A stretch of DNA of 64,000 nucleotides from the NCBI GenBank assembly GCA_050633365.1, contig JBOEGJ010000004.1, positions 1-64,000 of the forward strand. Reading direction: 5' to 3'. A model generated the notes under the pieces. It had not been told where the DNA came from. It was given only the letters and a program-made list of their open reading frames with translations, and did not search any database. Made by a program: the position numbers and the translations under genes. Below, one piece after another: positions 8,058 to 16,788 of this stretch (the stretch's first letter is position 1; the number at the start of each line of letters is the position of its first letter). The DNA is from Pseudomaricurvus sp050633365 (lineage in GTDB: Bacteria > Pseudomonadota > Gammaproteobacteria > Pseudomonadales > Cellvibrionaceae).

Positions 8058-8675
8058 ATGGCTATTTTGGAACATACCCTCGGGATTTTGTTACACCCAG
8101 ATAGTGAGTGGAAAGCCATTCGTAATGAGCGCCATTCCTTCCTCCAGGTTTTTCTCAGCCACGTGCCTCTGTTGGCACTAATTCCTACGCTGGCTTCTTA
8201 TTACGGCGTAACTCAAGTTGGCTGGACGATTGGCGATGGAGACCCTATCCGTTTAACCGCGGGAAGCGCATTAAGTCTGTGTGCTGCAACTTATGTCTCG
8301 CTGCTGGCGGGCGTATACATTCTCGGTGAATTTATTAATTGGATGGCGAAGACTTACGGTGTACGCGATTCCGACGATCAGCGTCACTATGAAGGTACTG
8401 CCTTAGCTGTATACGTGACCACCCCTGTATTTTTGGCCGGTATTTTTCAGCTTTATCCAGATTTATGGGTCAACGCAATCGCTACCTGTATTGCTGGAGC
8501 CTACGCGGTCTATCTCGTCTATGAAGGTATTCCTATCTTAATGAATATCTCGAAGGATCAAGCCTTCATGTATGCCACATCGGTGGTGACCGTTGGTTTG
8601 GTGATGATGGTTGTGGTTCGAGTGGGTTCAGTTCTCGTTTGGGGAATGGGAATGGGGCCGGTCTACGTTGATTAG
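8058..8675 (+). CDS. Yip1-family integral membrane protein
   Basis: This protein of about 205 aa has roughly five hydrophobic segments after an N-terminal amphipathic part containing HPDSEWKAIRNE, typical of bacterial Yip1/DUF1282 proteins. It is predicted in the inner membrane and the molecular function of the bacterial family is unknown. The ATG at 8058 is preferred because AAGGA sits 8 bases upstream; the frame also contains an ATG at 8040. A strong terminator follows at about 8700. It is a single-gene unit. Confidence 0.75.
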   Translation: MAILEHTLGILLHPDSEWKAIRNERHSFLQVFLSHVPLLALIPTLASYYGVTQVGWTIGDGDPIRLTAGSALSLCAATYVSLLAGVYILGEFINWMAKTYGVRDSDDQRHYEGTALAVYVTTPVFLAGIFQLYPDLWVNAIATCIAGAYAVYLVYEGIPILMNISKDQAFMYATSVVTVGLVMMVVVRVGSVLVWGMGMGPVYVD

Positions 8676-8699
8676 CGCAATAACCTAAAAGCACTACTC

Positions 8700-8732
8700 A
8701 AAAAAAAGGCGCTGAATCAGCGCCTTTTTTTA
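8700..8732. terminator. Bidirectional intrinsic terminator
   Basis: AAAAAGGCGCTG and CAGCGCCTTTTTTT form a GC-rich stem with A- and T-tracts on either side. It lies between the convergent Yip1-family gene and the M48 peptidase gene, so it can serve both strands. Confidence 0.85.
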
Positions 8733-8767
8733 TTCTCGGGAGTTTTCTCTGCCGTTATACCTTTGAT

Positions 8768-10792
8768 CTAATCGAGCAGTGGAGGCACCGGACAATTTAG
8801 GCATTCAGCGATGGCCCTAAACAATTCGTGCTCTTCCGTGGTGACTTTGCCGTCGTGTTTTACGCAGGTCATCAGCGCCTTAAGCAATACCGGTTTTTGC
8901 AAGGGCTTCAAACGCTGCAACTGTTGAATGGCCCTGTCGAGCATTGGCAAGGAAACTTTGCCGTCTCCTAGCAGCGGCAAATTGGCGAATCCGAGCTGCG
9001 ACATGGCATTCGAGTAAGCCGCGTCGGCGCTAGCTTCGCTGTTATGCCCCGCGGTCGCCAAGGTACTGATGATTTGTTGACAGGGAACGGCCATCTGCTT
9101 GACCGAGGAGCGCTGAGAGCCAGGTGCTTTGGGGGCGAGACTGTTGAGTAGCATTCGATAGAGCGACCACTCAAAGATATCGACTTTCTGGTCGGCCTTA
9201 ATCAGAGCGATAACATTTTCTTTGAAAACCTTGCTCTGAGGATCAGACAGACTTTTCAGCGCGGGAATACACAATTCGAATAAAGGTAATTTCTGAATTC
9301 TCGGTAAATCATTGATCTGTTGATGAAGCGCTTGAGTGTGTTTGAAGACGACCGGATGTGCGCGCTGCTTAAGTTGTTGCCACTGCTGCTCTGCTTTGTT
9401 GTTGGGATGAATTAGCAGGTTATAAATGATTGCCCGAGCGGCAAAGGGGTCGCGGGCGGCATCTTTTAAGGATTCCGGTAGCTCATGCAGCAACTGCTGG
9501 GCTTTTTCGACATGAGCTGGTGTAGGATTACCGATGTCTTCGAAGTCATCTAGGGGCGGGTGTTGGTTGTTAACTGTTTGTGAGGGTGCGGCATGAGAAA
9601 CATGAGAGCTACCATGATCGGCTGACAATGAACTGCTAGTGCGGCTATCGCCGCCGGCGAAACCTTGAGTCGCCTCGCCCATGGGGCTGGAATGCTGTGC
9701 GGTTCGCGATTGCACCATACGGTCGGTGTTTGGGAATTCACCGTTCCAGTTGGGTTGGATTCTTTCTATGCGGGTGGTGAGCGGTGGGTGTGTGGCCATC
9801 ATGCTGCTCATAGAGGCGCGAATGCCTTCACCAAAGTACATGTGACTAAATTCTTCCGCGTTGGCGTGATGAATGTCAGAGCCTTCAGAAAAACCGCCAA
9901 TCTTTTGCAGGGCGCGACTTATGCCGTTGGGGTCGCGAGTAAACTGTACGGCGGAAGCGTCGGCCAAAAACTCACGCTGACGACTAACGGCAGACTTGAT
10001 TACCTTGCCAAAAAAGGTGCCGGCATAACCAATAATCACCAACCCTAATCCAAGAATTGCAACACCAGATCCTTTTTTGTTACTGCTTGAACGGGAACGA
10101 TGGCGATAGCCAGCACTGGAATAAATGCCACCCCGCAATAGCATTGAGCCCAACAGGCCGATAATCAAAATACCGTGAAGAATTCCGATTAAACGAATAT
10201 TGATACGCATGTCGCCGTGCAAAATGTGACTGAACTCGTGTGCAATGACACCTTGAAGTTCCTCGCGGTCGAGTAGTTGCATACAGCCTCGAGTAATACC
10301 AATGACTGCATCATTGGCATCATATCCGGCCGCAAAGGCATTGATACTTGACTCTTCCATAATGAATATGGGCGGCACGGGAGTGCCCGAGGCTATTGCC
10401 ATTTCTTCGACAACGTTTTGCAGTTTGCGTTCATCGGCGTCGGTGGTGTTCGGTTGTAAGCGCTTCGCCCCTAAGGCTTCTGCGACTTTTTCACCACCGC
10501 CGGAGAGTTGCGAGAGTTTATAAAAGCTGCCAATAAACACCACCGATATGACTGCGAGGGCGATACCGCCCACCAATTCCCAGCTCATCAGTTGCAATAT
10601 ATTCGAATAGTCGACGCCGTCGATGGCTTGCATGGGTTCAAAGCGTTTTTGATTGTGGTGGTCAAAGTAGTAGAGAAAACCGGCCACAAAAACCGTCGTG
10701 ATCGCAATTAAGCTCAATACCGCCAAACTAAAAAAGCCAATCAGTTTGCGTGTGTTTTTTCGGGCTTGGTCTTGATGTTCAAAGAAATTCAT
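8768..10792 (-). CDS. M48-family (HtpX-like) membrane zinc metallopeptidase with long C-terminal extension
   Basis: The N-terminal half is HtpX-like: two membrane helices (about residues 17-40 and 72-92), the zinc motif HEFSH (185-189), two more hydrophobic segments (about 200-217 and 244-265), and the downstream glutamate region FLADASAVQF. The second half (about 375-674) is not peptidase. It starts with a low-complexity Ser/Gly/His linker, then an alpha-helical region ending in KALMTCVKHDGKVTTEEHELFRAIAE, reminiscent of TerB-like domains. Total length (674 aa) is about twice that of HtpX. It follows lemA, the usual partner of such peptidases, with a hairpin in the gap. A role in membrane protein quality control is inferred. 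Confidence 0.85.
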   Translation of the reverse strand: MNFFEHQDQARKNTRKLIGFFSLAVLSLIAITTVFVAGFLYYFDHHNQKRFEPMQAIDGVDYSNILQLMSWELVGGIALAVISVVFIGSFYKLSQLSGGGEKVAEALGAKRLQPNTTDADERKLQNVVEEMAIASGTPVPPIFIMEESSINAFAAGYDANDAVIGITRGCMQLLDREELQGVIAHEFSHILHGDMRINIRLIGILHGILIIGLLGSMLLRGGIYSSAGYRHRSRSSSNKKGSGVAILGLGLVIIGYAGTFFGKVIKSAVSRQREFLADASAVQFTRDPNGISRALQKIGGFSEGSDIHHANAEEFSHMYFGEGIRASMSSMMATHPPLTTRIERIQPNWNGEFPNTDRMVQSRTAQHSSPMGEATQGFAGGDSRTSSSLSADHGSSHVSHAAPSQTVNNQHPPLDDFEDIGNPTPAHVEKAQQLLHELPESLKDAARDPFAARAIIYNLLIHPNNKAEQQWQQLKQRAHPVVFKHTQALHQQINDLPRIQKLPLFELCIPALKSLSDPQSKVFKENVIALIKADQKVDIFEWSLYRMLLNSLAPKAPGSQRSSVKQMAVPCQQIISTLATAGHNSEASADAAYSNAMSQLGFANLPLLGDGKVSLPMLDRAIQQLQRLKPLQKPVLLKALMTCVKHDGKVTTEEHELFRAIAECLNCPVPPLLD

Positions 10793-10809
10793 AGCGAGGG
10801 CTTCGAGGT

Positions 10810-10835
10810 GGCGAATACCTTACAAGGTATTCGCC
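10810..10835 (-). other. Perfect hairpin between lemA and the M48 peptidase gene
   Basis: GGCGAATACCTT and AAGGTATTCGCC form a perfect 12-bp stem with a 2-base centre. It lies in the 65-bp gap between two same-strand genes and lacks a U-tract on the minus strand. RNA processing, differential stability or partial attenuation are possible roles. Confidence 0.5.
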
Positions 10836-10857
10836 AATAGGTAGAGGAGGATGTCGA

Positions 10858-11454
10858 TTAAAAAGAGATCTTCGGTGCCGCTTGCATCTCGGCAGAGTCT
10901 TCAAACTCGAGTAGGCTCGCGTCTTCACGATGACCAAAAAAGCCGGCAAAAAATACAGGAGGAAAAGTCTGTTTAAAGGTGTTGTAGGCGGTGACGGCAT
11001 CGTTGAACGCCTGACGAGAGAAGGCCACTTTGTTTTCGGTGCTGGTTAACTCCTCCGATACCTGCATCATGTTTTGATTGGCTTTTAAGTCTGGGTAGGC
11101 TTCCATGACCACATTCATCTTCCCAAGCGCTCCTGCTAATGCGCCTTCTGCGCCAGCCAGTGTTGCCATGGCATTGCTGTCTCCCGGAGCATTTGCGGCC
11201 GCTTGTAGCCCTTGCACGGCGCCGTTGCGGGCACTAATCACGGCTTCCAGGGTGTCGCGCTCGTGCTTCATGTAGCCTTTGGCTGTTTCGACTAGATTGG
11301 GAATTAAATCGTAACGGCGCTTGAGCTGCACTTCGATTTGTGAAAAACCGTTTTCGTAGCGATTTTTGAGGGTGACGAGTTTGTTGTAAATGCCAATGAT
11401 GTAGAAAATTGCGCCAACAATGACGACCCAAGTAATGATGGTAGAGATATCCAT
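10858..11454 (-). CDS. lemA: LemA family protein
   Basis: This 198-aa protein has one N-terminal membrane helix (about residues 5-23), then the LemA core NRYENGFSQIEVQLKRR, YDLIPNLVETAKGY and a coiled-coil helix pair ending in FSRQAFNDAVTAYN. It is membrane-anchored. The family often pairs with M48/HtpX peptidases, exactly as here, and is thought to be an adaptor or partner, though its role is not firmly established. The start is supported by an AAGGA upstream. Confidence 0.9.
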   Translation of the reverse strand: MDISTIITWVVIVGAIFYIIGIYNKLVTLKNRYENGFSQIEVQLKRRYDLIPNLVETAKGYMKHERDTLEAVISARNGAVQGLQAAANAPGDSNAMATLAGAEGALAGALGKMNVVMEAYPDLKANQNMMQVSEELTSTENKVAFSRQAFNDAVTAYNTFKQTFPPVFFAGFFGHREDASLLEFEDSAEMQAAPKISF

Positions 11455-11723
11455 AACGGCGATTCCTTAAGTGCTCACGAAAATTTGGATGAATATTAGC
11501 ATGAACTTCTCAAAAGAGAATCGACCGCGTCGCGTGTTTTGATTCATGGGTTTCTCTTGGCAATACACTGTACGCAATATGGCCTTTGGGTTTGTTCTGA
11601 GTCGAGTCTGTGGAGAGGTGGCAGATATTGTGAGTAAAGCTGAACAATCCCGCGCTGGTTTCCCCGTCACCTCGAATCTATAATCGACTCACAGAGATAA
11701 CCCTTAGACCAACATTTAGAGAG

Positions 11724-12905
11724 ATGACTATGACTGATCCCGTCGTAATTGTAGGCATGGCACGTACCCCCATGGGCGGCATGCAAGGTATGTTCAGTGG
11801 CCTATCGGTGGTTGAGCTTGGTAGCGCGGCAATCAAAGGAGCCTTGGCAGACGCGGGTATTGACGGCGATGCGGTCGATGAAGTGCTTATGGGGTGTGTT
11901 CTGCCGGCGGGAACTGGACAAGCGCCAGCGCGTCAAGCGGCCTTAGCAGCGGGTGTTGGCAAGCAGGTACCTTGCACTACGTTGAATAAGGTCTGCGGCT
12001 CCGGCATGAAGACGGTGATGATGGGGCACGATGCGATTGTGGCCGGTAGCGCCTCGATAGTCGTTGCTGGAGGTATGGAGAGTATGACCAATGCGCCTTA
12101 CATGATGCCTCAAGGGCGCGGTGGTTATCGCTTTGGCCATGGTGAACTGCTCGATCATATGCTCTATGACGGCTTACAAGATGCCTATGCCGGTGGCCCC
12201 ATGGGAGGATTCGCCGAAAGTTGCGCCGACAAGTACGAATTCACTCGCGAGCAGCAAGATGCCTACGCCATTGAATCCCTGTCTCGAGCCAACAATGCCA
12301 TCAAAGACGGCAAGTTTACCCGTGAAATCGTACCGGTCGCGGTCAAGAGTCGCAAAGGCGAGGTGATTTACGATACCGATGAGCAGCCGGGTAATGCTCG
12401 TCCAGATAAGATTCCATCACTGCGCCCAGCATTCAAGAAAGACGGCACAGTGACAGCGGCCAACGCCAGCTCAATTTCTGATGGCGCTGCGGCTTTGGTG
12501 CTAATGAAAAAATCCGAAGCCGACAAACGTGGTCTAAGCGTAATTGCCACCATTAAAGGTCACTCTCAAAATGCCAATGAGCCCGAGTGGTTCACCACGG
12601 CACCGGTGGGCGCCATGGAAAAGTTGATGAAGCGAGTCGACTGGGACAGTCAGAAGGTGGATCTGTTTGAGGTCAACGAGGCCTTTGCCGTGGTCACTAT
12701 GGCGGCCATGACAGAGCTGAATATACCCCATGACAAGGTGAATGTTCACGGTGGTGCCTGTGCTCTTGGGCATCCACTGGGCGCATCCGGCGCGCGAATT
12801 CTAGTCACCCTACTGGGTGCTCTGGAAACCTATGATAAGCACACCGGAGTGGCGAGCTTGTGTATTGGCGGTGGTGAAGCAACCGCCATTGCTGTCGAGC
12901 GCTGA
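11724..12905 (+). CDS. Acetyl-CoA acetyltransferase (thiolase)
   Basis: This biosynthetic-type thiolase condenses two acetyl-CoA or cleaves acetoacetyl-CoA. The nucleophilic cysteine is in NKVCGSGMK (C91), the NEAFA loop is at about 316-320, the catalytic histidine is in GHPLGASGARI and the second cysteine is in CIGGGEATA near the C-terminus. The length (393 aa) is typical. Two start codons are possible (ATG at 11724 and at 11730). It is monocistronic with a terminator at 12937. Whether it serves fatty-acid, ketogenic or polyhydroxyalkanoate metabolism cannot be told, because no pathway partner adjoins it. Confidence 0.93.
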   Translation: MTMTDPVVIVGMARTPMGGMQGMFSGLSVVELGSAAIKGALADAGIDGDAVDEVLMGCVLPAGTGQAPARQAALAAGVGKQVPCTTLNKVCGSGMKTVMMGHDAIVAGSASIVVAGGMESMTNAPYMMPQGRGGYRFGHGELLDHMLYDGLQDAYAGGPMGGFAESCADKYEFTREQQDAYAIESLSRANNAIKDGKFTREIVPVAVKSRKGEVIYDTDEQPGNARPDKIPSLRPAFKKDGTVTAANASSISDGAAALVLMKKSEADKRGLSVIATIKGHSQNANEPEWFTTAPVGAMEKLMKRVDWDSQKVDLFEVNEAFAVVTMAAMTELNIPHDKVNVHGGACALGHPLGASGARILVTLLGALETYDKHTGVASLCIGGGEATAIAVER

Positions 12906-12936
12906 TGTTTCGCTCTAGGTGATCGTGACTATCCTC

Positions 12937-12968
12937 AAAAAGGGTCTCTCAGATAGAGGCCCTTTTTT
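12937..12968 (+). terminator. Intrinsic terminator after thiolase
   Basis: AGGGTCTCT pairs with AGAGGCCCT (one G-T wobble) around a 5-base loop and is followed by TTTTT. It lies 31 bp after the thiolase stop. Confidence 0.85.
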
Positions 12969-13146
12969 GTGCCTAGTTTTGTTCCCTGAGAAACACCCGT
13001 GAGTTGCTCAATCACCTCATCGCCATTGATGGCAGCAGGGGCTTTTGGTATAAGCAGTGTTCAAAAATAAGTAATGGCTTTGGGAGGCGGTAAAACTGCC
13101 ACAACCTCCTAAAGCGCGATAATCCTTTGATCATTTAGGGTGTTTT

Positions 13147-15405
13147 ATGACCACCGAGGTTCTCCCTCAGGACGCTGACGAAAAAATCTCTCTCAAGGAC
13201 TACACCGAAAAAGCCTACTTGGATTATTCCATGTACGTGATTCTCGACAGAGCCTTGCCCAATATTGGCGACGGTTTAAAGCCCGTTCAACGCCGAATCG
13301 TGTACGCCATGAGCGAACTCGGTCTGAAGTACACCGCTAAGTTTAAAAAATCAGCGCGTACCGTCGGTGACGTGATTGGTAAGTTTCACCCGCACGGTGA
13401 TTCAGCGGCTTATGAGGCTATGGTGCTCATGGCCCAGCCGTTCAGCTATCGTTACCCATTGGTCGATGGCCAGGGCAACTGGGGTGCTCCAGATGATCCC
13501 AAATCATTCGCCGCCATGCGTTATACCGAATCACGTTTGACTCGATACAGCGAGGCGCTGTTGGCCGAGTTGGGTCAGGGCACGGTTGATTGGACCCCCA
13601 ACTTTGATGGCACTATGGATGAGCCGTCGGTATTACCCGCTCGAGTGCCCAATATCCTTCTCAATGGTACCACTGGGATTGCGGTGGGTATGGCGACTGA
13701 TATCCCACCTCACAATCTGCGTGAAGTGGTTGATGCCACCATTCACATGCTTGAAAACCCCAAGGCGACGGTTGAGGAGCTAACACAATTTATTCCCGGC
13801 CCGGATATGCCCACCGAGGCGGAAATCATCACGCCGAAAGCGGATCTGCAAAAGCTTTATGAAACTGGCCGCGGCAGTGTTCGTATGCGCGCCTTATGGA
13901 TGCAAGAGAGCGGTGATGTGGTGGTGACGGCGCTGCCGCATCAAGTCAGTGGCGCAAAAATACTGGAACAGATAGCGGCGCAAATGCAGGCGAAAAAACT
14001 GCCAATGGTCGCCGACTTACGTGACGAGTCGGATCACGAAAATCCCACTCGCTTGGTGATCGTACCGCGTTCCAATCGCATCGATGTGGAGGCGATGATG
14101 AATCACCTGTTCGCCACCACCGATTTAGAGCGAACCTATCGCGTCAATCTCAACATGATTGGTAACGATGGCTTGCCGCAGGTGAAATCCCTCGACAAAA
14201 TTCTCAGCGAATGGCTGAGCTTTCGAATGGTTACCATTCGCCGCCGCTTACAATATCGTTTGAGCAAAGTGGAGGAGCGCCTAGAGCGTTTGGCCGCGTT
14301 GATGGTGGTGTTTCTTAACGTGGATGAAGTGATTCACATTATTCGTACCGAGGATCAGCCCAAGCCGGTACTGATGAAGCGTTTCGACCTCAGCGAAGCC
14401 CAGGCCGAGTACATTCTCGAAACCAAGTTGCGTCAATTGGCGCGACTGGAAGAAATGAAAATCAAGGAAGAGCAGCTGGCATTAGAGAAAGAGCGCGCTG
14501 ACTTGATGAAAACTCTGGATTCAGCACGCCGCTTAAAAACACTGGTGAAGAAAGAACTAATTGCTGCCGCTGAAGAGTTTGGCGATGACCGACGCTCGCC
14601 CATCGTGGCGCGTGGAGAAGCACAAGCGTTTAACGAAATGGACTTGTTAGGCAGCGACCCTGTGACGGTTGTCATTTCCGATAAAGGATGGATTCGAGCG
14701 GCAAAAGGCCACGATGTTGATCCATCTGCGTTGAATTATAAATCCGGTGATTCGTACAAATTATCGGCCCAAGGTAAAACTAATCAGAATGTCATCTTGT
14801 TGGATTCCACCGGCAGAAGTTACGCCCTTGCGGCGCATACTTTGCCATCGGCGAGGGGACAGGGCGAGCCGGTGAGTGGCCGACTCAATCCGCCAAGCGG
14901 CTCGACATTAGAAGGAGCGCTGATGGGGGTCGATGATCAACGTGTCTTGTTGGCATCGGATGCGGGTTACGGTTTTGTCGGTAAAATGGGTGATCTCTAT
15001 ACCAAAAACAAAGCGGGTAAGGCGGCGCTGACGCTTCCAAAAGGTGGTCGAGTACTGGCTCCCATTCTGTTGAAAAATCCCGAAACAGATTTAATCGCGG
15101 CGATCAGTAACGAGGGACGTTTGCTGGTTTTCCCAATTGCGGAATTGCCAGAGCTGGCTCGTGGTAAAGGCAACAAAATACTCAATATTCCCTCGGCACG
15201 AGTTCAGGCGCGAGAGGAATTTGTGGTGGCGTTAGAAGTAATTGGCGCCGGTGAGCAATTGACGATCTATTCGGGTAAACGTTACTTGAATCTTAAGGGC
15301 AGTGATTTAGATCATTATCGAGGTGAAAGAGGACGACGCGGCAACAAGCTGCCACGTGGTTTTCAGAATGTTGACTCCGCCGAGGTAAAAGTCAAAGGTA
15401 CCTAG
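13147..15405 (+). CDS. parC: DNA topoisomerase IV subunit A
   Basis: ParC is the DNA-cleaving subunit of topoisomerase IV, which decatenates sister chromosomes. The active-site tyrosine is in AAMRYTESRLT (Y126). KPVQRRIVYAM and HPHGDSAAYEAM are intact. Ser86 and Glu90 correspond to E. coli Ser80 and Glu84, so the quinolone-resistance region has the sensitive-type residues. NWGAPDDPKSFA is also conserved, and the C-terminal part has the beta-pinwheel repeats expected. The length (752 aa) matches ParC rather than GyrA. There is no obvious ribosome-binding site before the ATG at 13147. parE is not in the window. Confidence 0.97.
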   Translation: MTTEVLPQDADEKISLKDYTEKAYLDYSMYVILDRALPNIGDGLKPVQRRIVYAMSELGLKYTAKFKKSARTVGDVIGKFHPHGDSAAYEAMVLMAQPFSYRYPLVDGQGNWGAPDDPKSFAAMRYTESRLTRYSEALLAELGQGTVDWTPNFDGTMDEPSVLPARVPNILLNGTTGIAVGMATDIPPHNLREVVDATIHMLENPKATVEELTQFIPGPDMPTEAEIITPKADLQKLYETGRGSVRMRALWMQESGDVVVTALPHQVSGAKILEQIAAQMQAKKLPMVADLRDESDHENPTRLVIVPRSNRIDVEAMMNHLFATTDLERTYRVNLNMIGNDGLPQVKSLDKILSEWLSFRMVTIRRRLQYRLSKVEERLERLAALMVVFLNVDEVIHIIRTEDQPKPVLMKRFDLSEAQAEYILETKLRQLARLEEMKIKEEQLALEKERADLMKTLDSARRLKTLVKKELIAAAEEFGDDRRSPIVARGEAQAFNEMDLLGSDPVTVVISDKGWIRAAKGHDVDPSALNYKSGDSYKLSAQGKTNQNVILLDSTGRSYALAAHTLPSARGQGEPVSGRLNPPSGSTLEGALMGVDDQRVLLASDAGYGFVGKMGDLYTKNKAGKAALTLPKGGRVLAPILLKNPETDLIAAISNEGRLLVFPIAELPELARGKGNKILNIPSARVQAREEFVVALEVIGAGEQLTIYSGKRYLNLKGSDLDHYRGERGRRGNKLPRGFQNVDSAEVKVKGT

Positions 15406-15412
15406 CAAAACG

Positions 15413-15464
15413 GTCAACTATTGGCGTCTCAGGCCGAATACACCTTGGCGACGCCAAAGTTGAC
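15413..15464 (+). terminator. Long hairpin after parC
   Basis: GTCAACTaTTGGCGTC and GACGCCAAaGTTGAC pair almost perfectly around a 21-nt loop, 8 bp after the parC stop. There is no U-tract, so this may be a 3'-stabilising or Rho-dependent structure. The right arm overlaps the likely promoter of the PilZ gene (TATACT at 15469-15474). Confidence 0.45.
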
Positions 15465-15507
15465 AGCCTATACTGGCTCGGATGATGGAAACTAGGGAGA
15501 GTTCCTG

Positions 15508-15768
15508 ATGGCTGATGAGCGACTTGGGGTTCGAACCCCATTTAGAAGCCGTATTCGAGTGAGTCATAGATCGTTTGGCTACGTGGAAACCGAAACGACT
15601 GATATCTCAGACAGTGGTGTTTATTTGATTCTTGATAAGTCGCCACGCCCTGAGATCGGCGATGTTGTCGAGGCGCAAGTGCTGGACCTTCCATTTGGCG
15701 ACGCGCCTCTACTGCAATTGCAGGTTGTGCGTAGCGATGGCGCTGGTCTTGGGTTGCGCTTCCTTTGA
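15508..15768 (+). CDS. PilZ-domain protein (small, single domain)
   Basis: This 86-aa protein is almost entirely a PilZ c-di-GMP-binding domain. It shows an RxxxR-type cluster (FRSRIRV), the DxSxxG motif as DISDSG, and the C-terminal strand GLGLRFL. It is probably cytosolic, and a target partner cannot be named. A TATACT box at 15469 and a GGGAGAG ribosome-binding site precede the ATG. It is one of three PilZ genes in the window. Confidence 0.8.
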   Translation: MADERLGVRTPFRSRIRVSHRSFGYVETETTDISDSGVYLILDKSPRPEIGDVVEAQVLDLPFGDAPLLQLQVVRSDGAGLGLRFL

Positions 15769-15933
15769 TACGCTTGCCGTGACTAAATAGGCAAGCCTTG
15801 TGGGGTTAATTTCAATTAACTACAGCTTGTAATTTGGTTGTAATAAACACTGCGAATCCGGTGATGAATAATCGCTAGCAGTAGTCATTATTCTTGAAAT
15901 AGCGATACAAGGATGTATGCAATAGGTTTCTAA

Positions 15934-16779
15934 GTGCTTACATTTTTTAGTCGTTTTTTTACAACTGTCTGCATCACTGCTTTGTTTGGCTCTCAGTCAT
16001 TTGCGAGCTCCTTTCATCAAGATCCCATGCCGGCTAAGGTGTTAGATTATCTGGTCTATAGCAATCACAACGCGCCCTATCAGTTTTCAGATGTTGTGCA
16101 GGGGCATAAAGGGGTTGTCTGCCGGATTGTTGAGATTATCGCCGCACGAGCTGATCGTGTGGTTCATCCTCACATGGAACCGATCAAGCGTCTAAAGCGA
16201 AGTATCGAGCTTAACAAGTATCAAAATTGGATAACCTATGGCATGCGAGGTTGGGAGTCCTTGCCCGCTTGGCGAGACCACCACTTCTCTTCAGTAAATA
16301 TTTTTCAGTTCAGTCCCATGCTTGTTCAGCTCGCCAGTGATGAAGCGGTAATGAGTACACTTGCGGACATTGGTCAGCGAAAAGTTCTGATCATTAGTGG
16401 ATTTGACTATGGCCCGGTTTACGATTTTATTGTCAATCGAGGGGCTGTCGTCGAGTCGGTCGATACCCAGCAAAAGGCGCTCAGCATGTTGCGCCAAGGT
16501 CGAGCGGAAGTGTTTTTGGAAGACAAATATCGAGTCAATTACACTTTGGCTAAAATGAACTTAGCGGCCGATCAATTCAAGATGACGTCCTTAGCTTCTG
16601 CGCAGCCGTCACAAGAAGCATTCGGCGTGGCTCTCGTGATGTCCAAGGATATGCCGGAAGAGAGCGTTAATACCATGAATCAAGTTTTGCGGGAAATGCA
16701 ATTGAGTGGTCAACTTGAAGCTTTGGTTAGTCGTTATCGCGAGCCGTTCAAGTTGATCGAATCTCATGAACAGAACTAG
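15934..16779 (+). CDS. Periplasmic solute-binding (family 3-like) protein
   Basis: This 281-aa protein begins with a signal peptide (hydrophobic core TTVCITALFG, likely cleavage near SFAS) and resembles extracellular solute-binding proteins of family 3 in the C-terminal half, with SMLRQGRAEVFLEDKYRV and SVNTMNQVLREMQLSG. The start is a GTG without a clear ribosome-binding site. No permease or ATPase lies nearby, so it may be a sensor or a stand-alone binding protein rather than part of an importer. It is 9 bp upstream of the polysaccharide deacetylase gene and probably cotranscribed with it. The ligand is unknown. Confidence 0.65.
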   Translation: MLTFFSRFFTTVCITALFGSQSFASSFHQDPMPAKVLDYLVYSNHNAPYQFSDVVQGHKGVVCRIVEIIAARADRVVHPHMEPIKRLKRSIELNKYQNWITYGMRGWESLPAWRDHHFSSVNIFQFSPMLVQLASDEAVMSTLADIGQRKVLIISGFDYGPVYDFIVNRGAVVESVDTQQKALSMLRQGRAEVFLEDKYRVNYTLAKMNLAADQFKMTSLASAQPSQEAFGVALVMSKDMPEESVNTMNQVLREMQLSGQLEALVSRYREPFKLIESHEQN

Positions 16780-16788
16780 TAGGATCTC

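Noticed and set aside
15526..15540. GGGGTTCGAACCCCA resembles a tRNA T-loop
   Set aside because: It lies inside the PilZ coding frame, and no acceptor, D or anticodon arms surround it.
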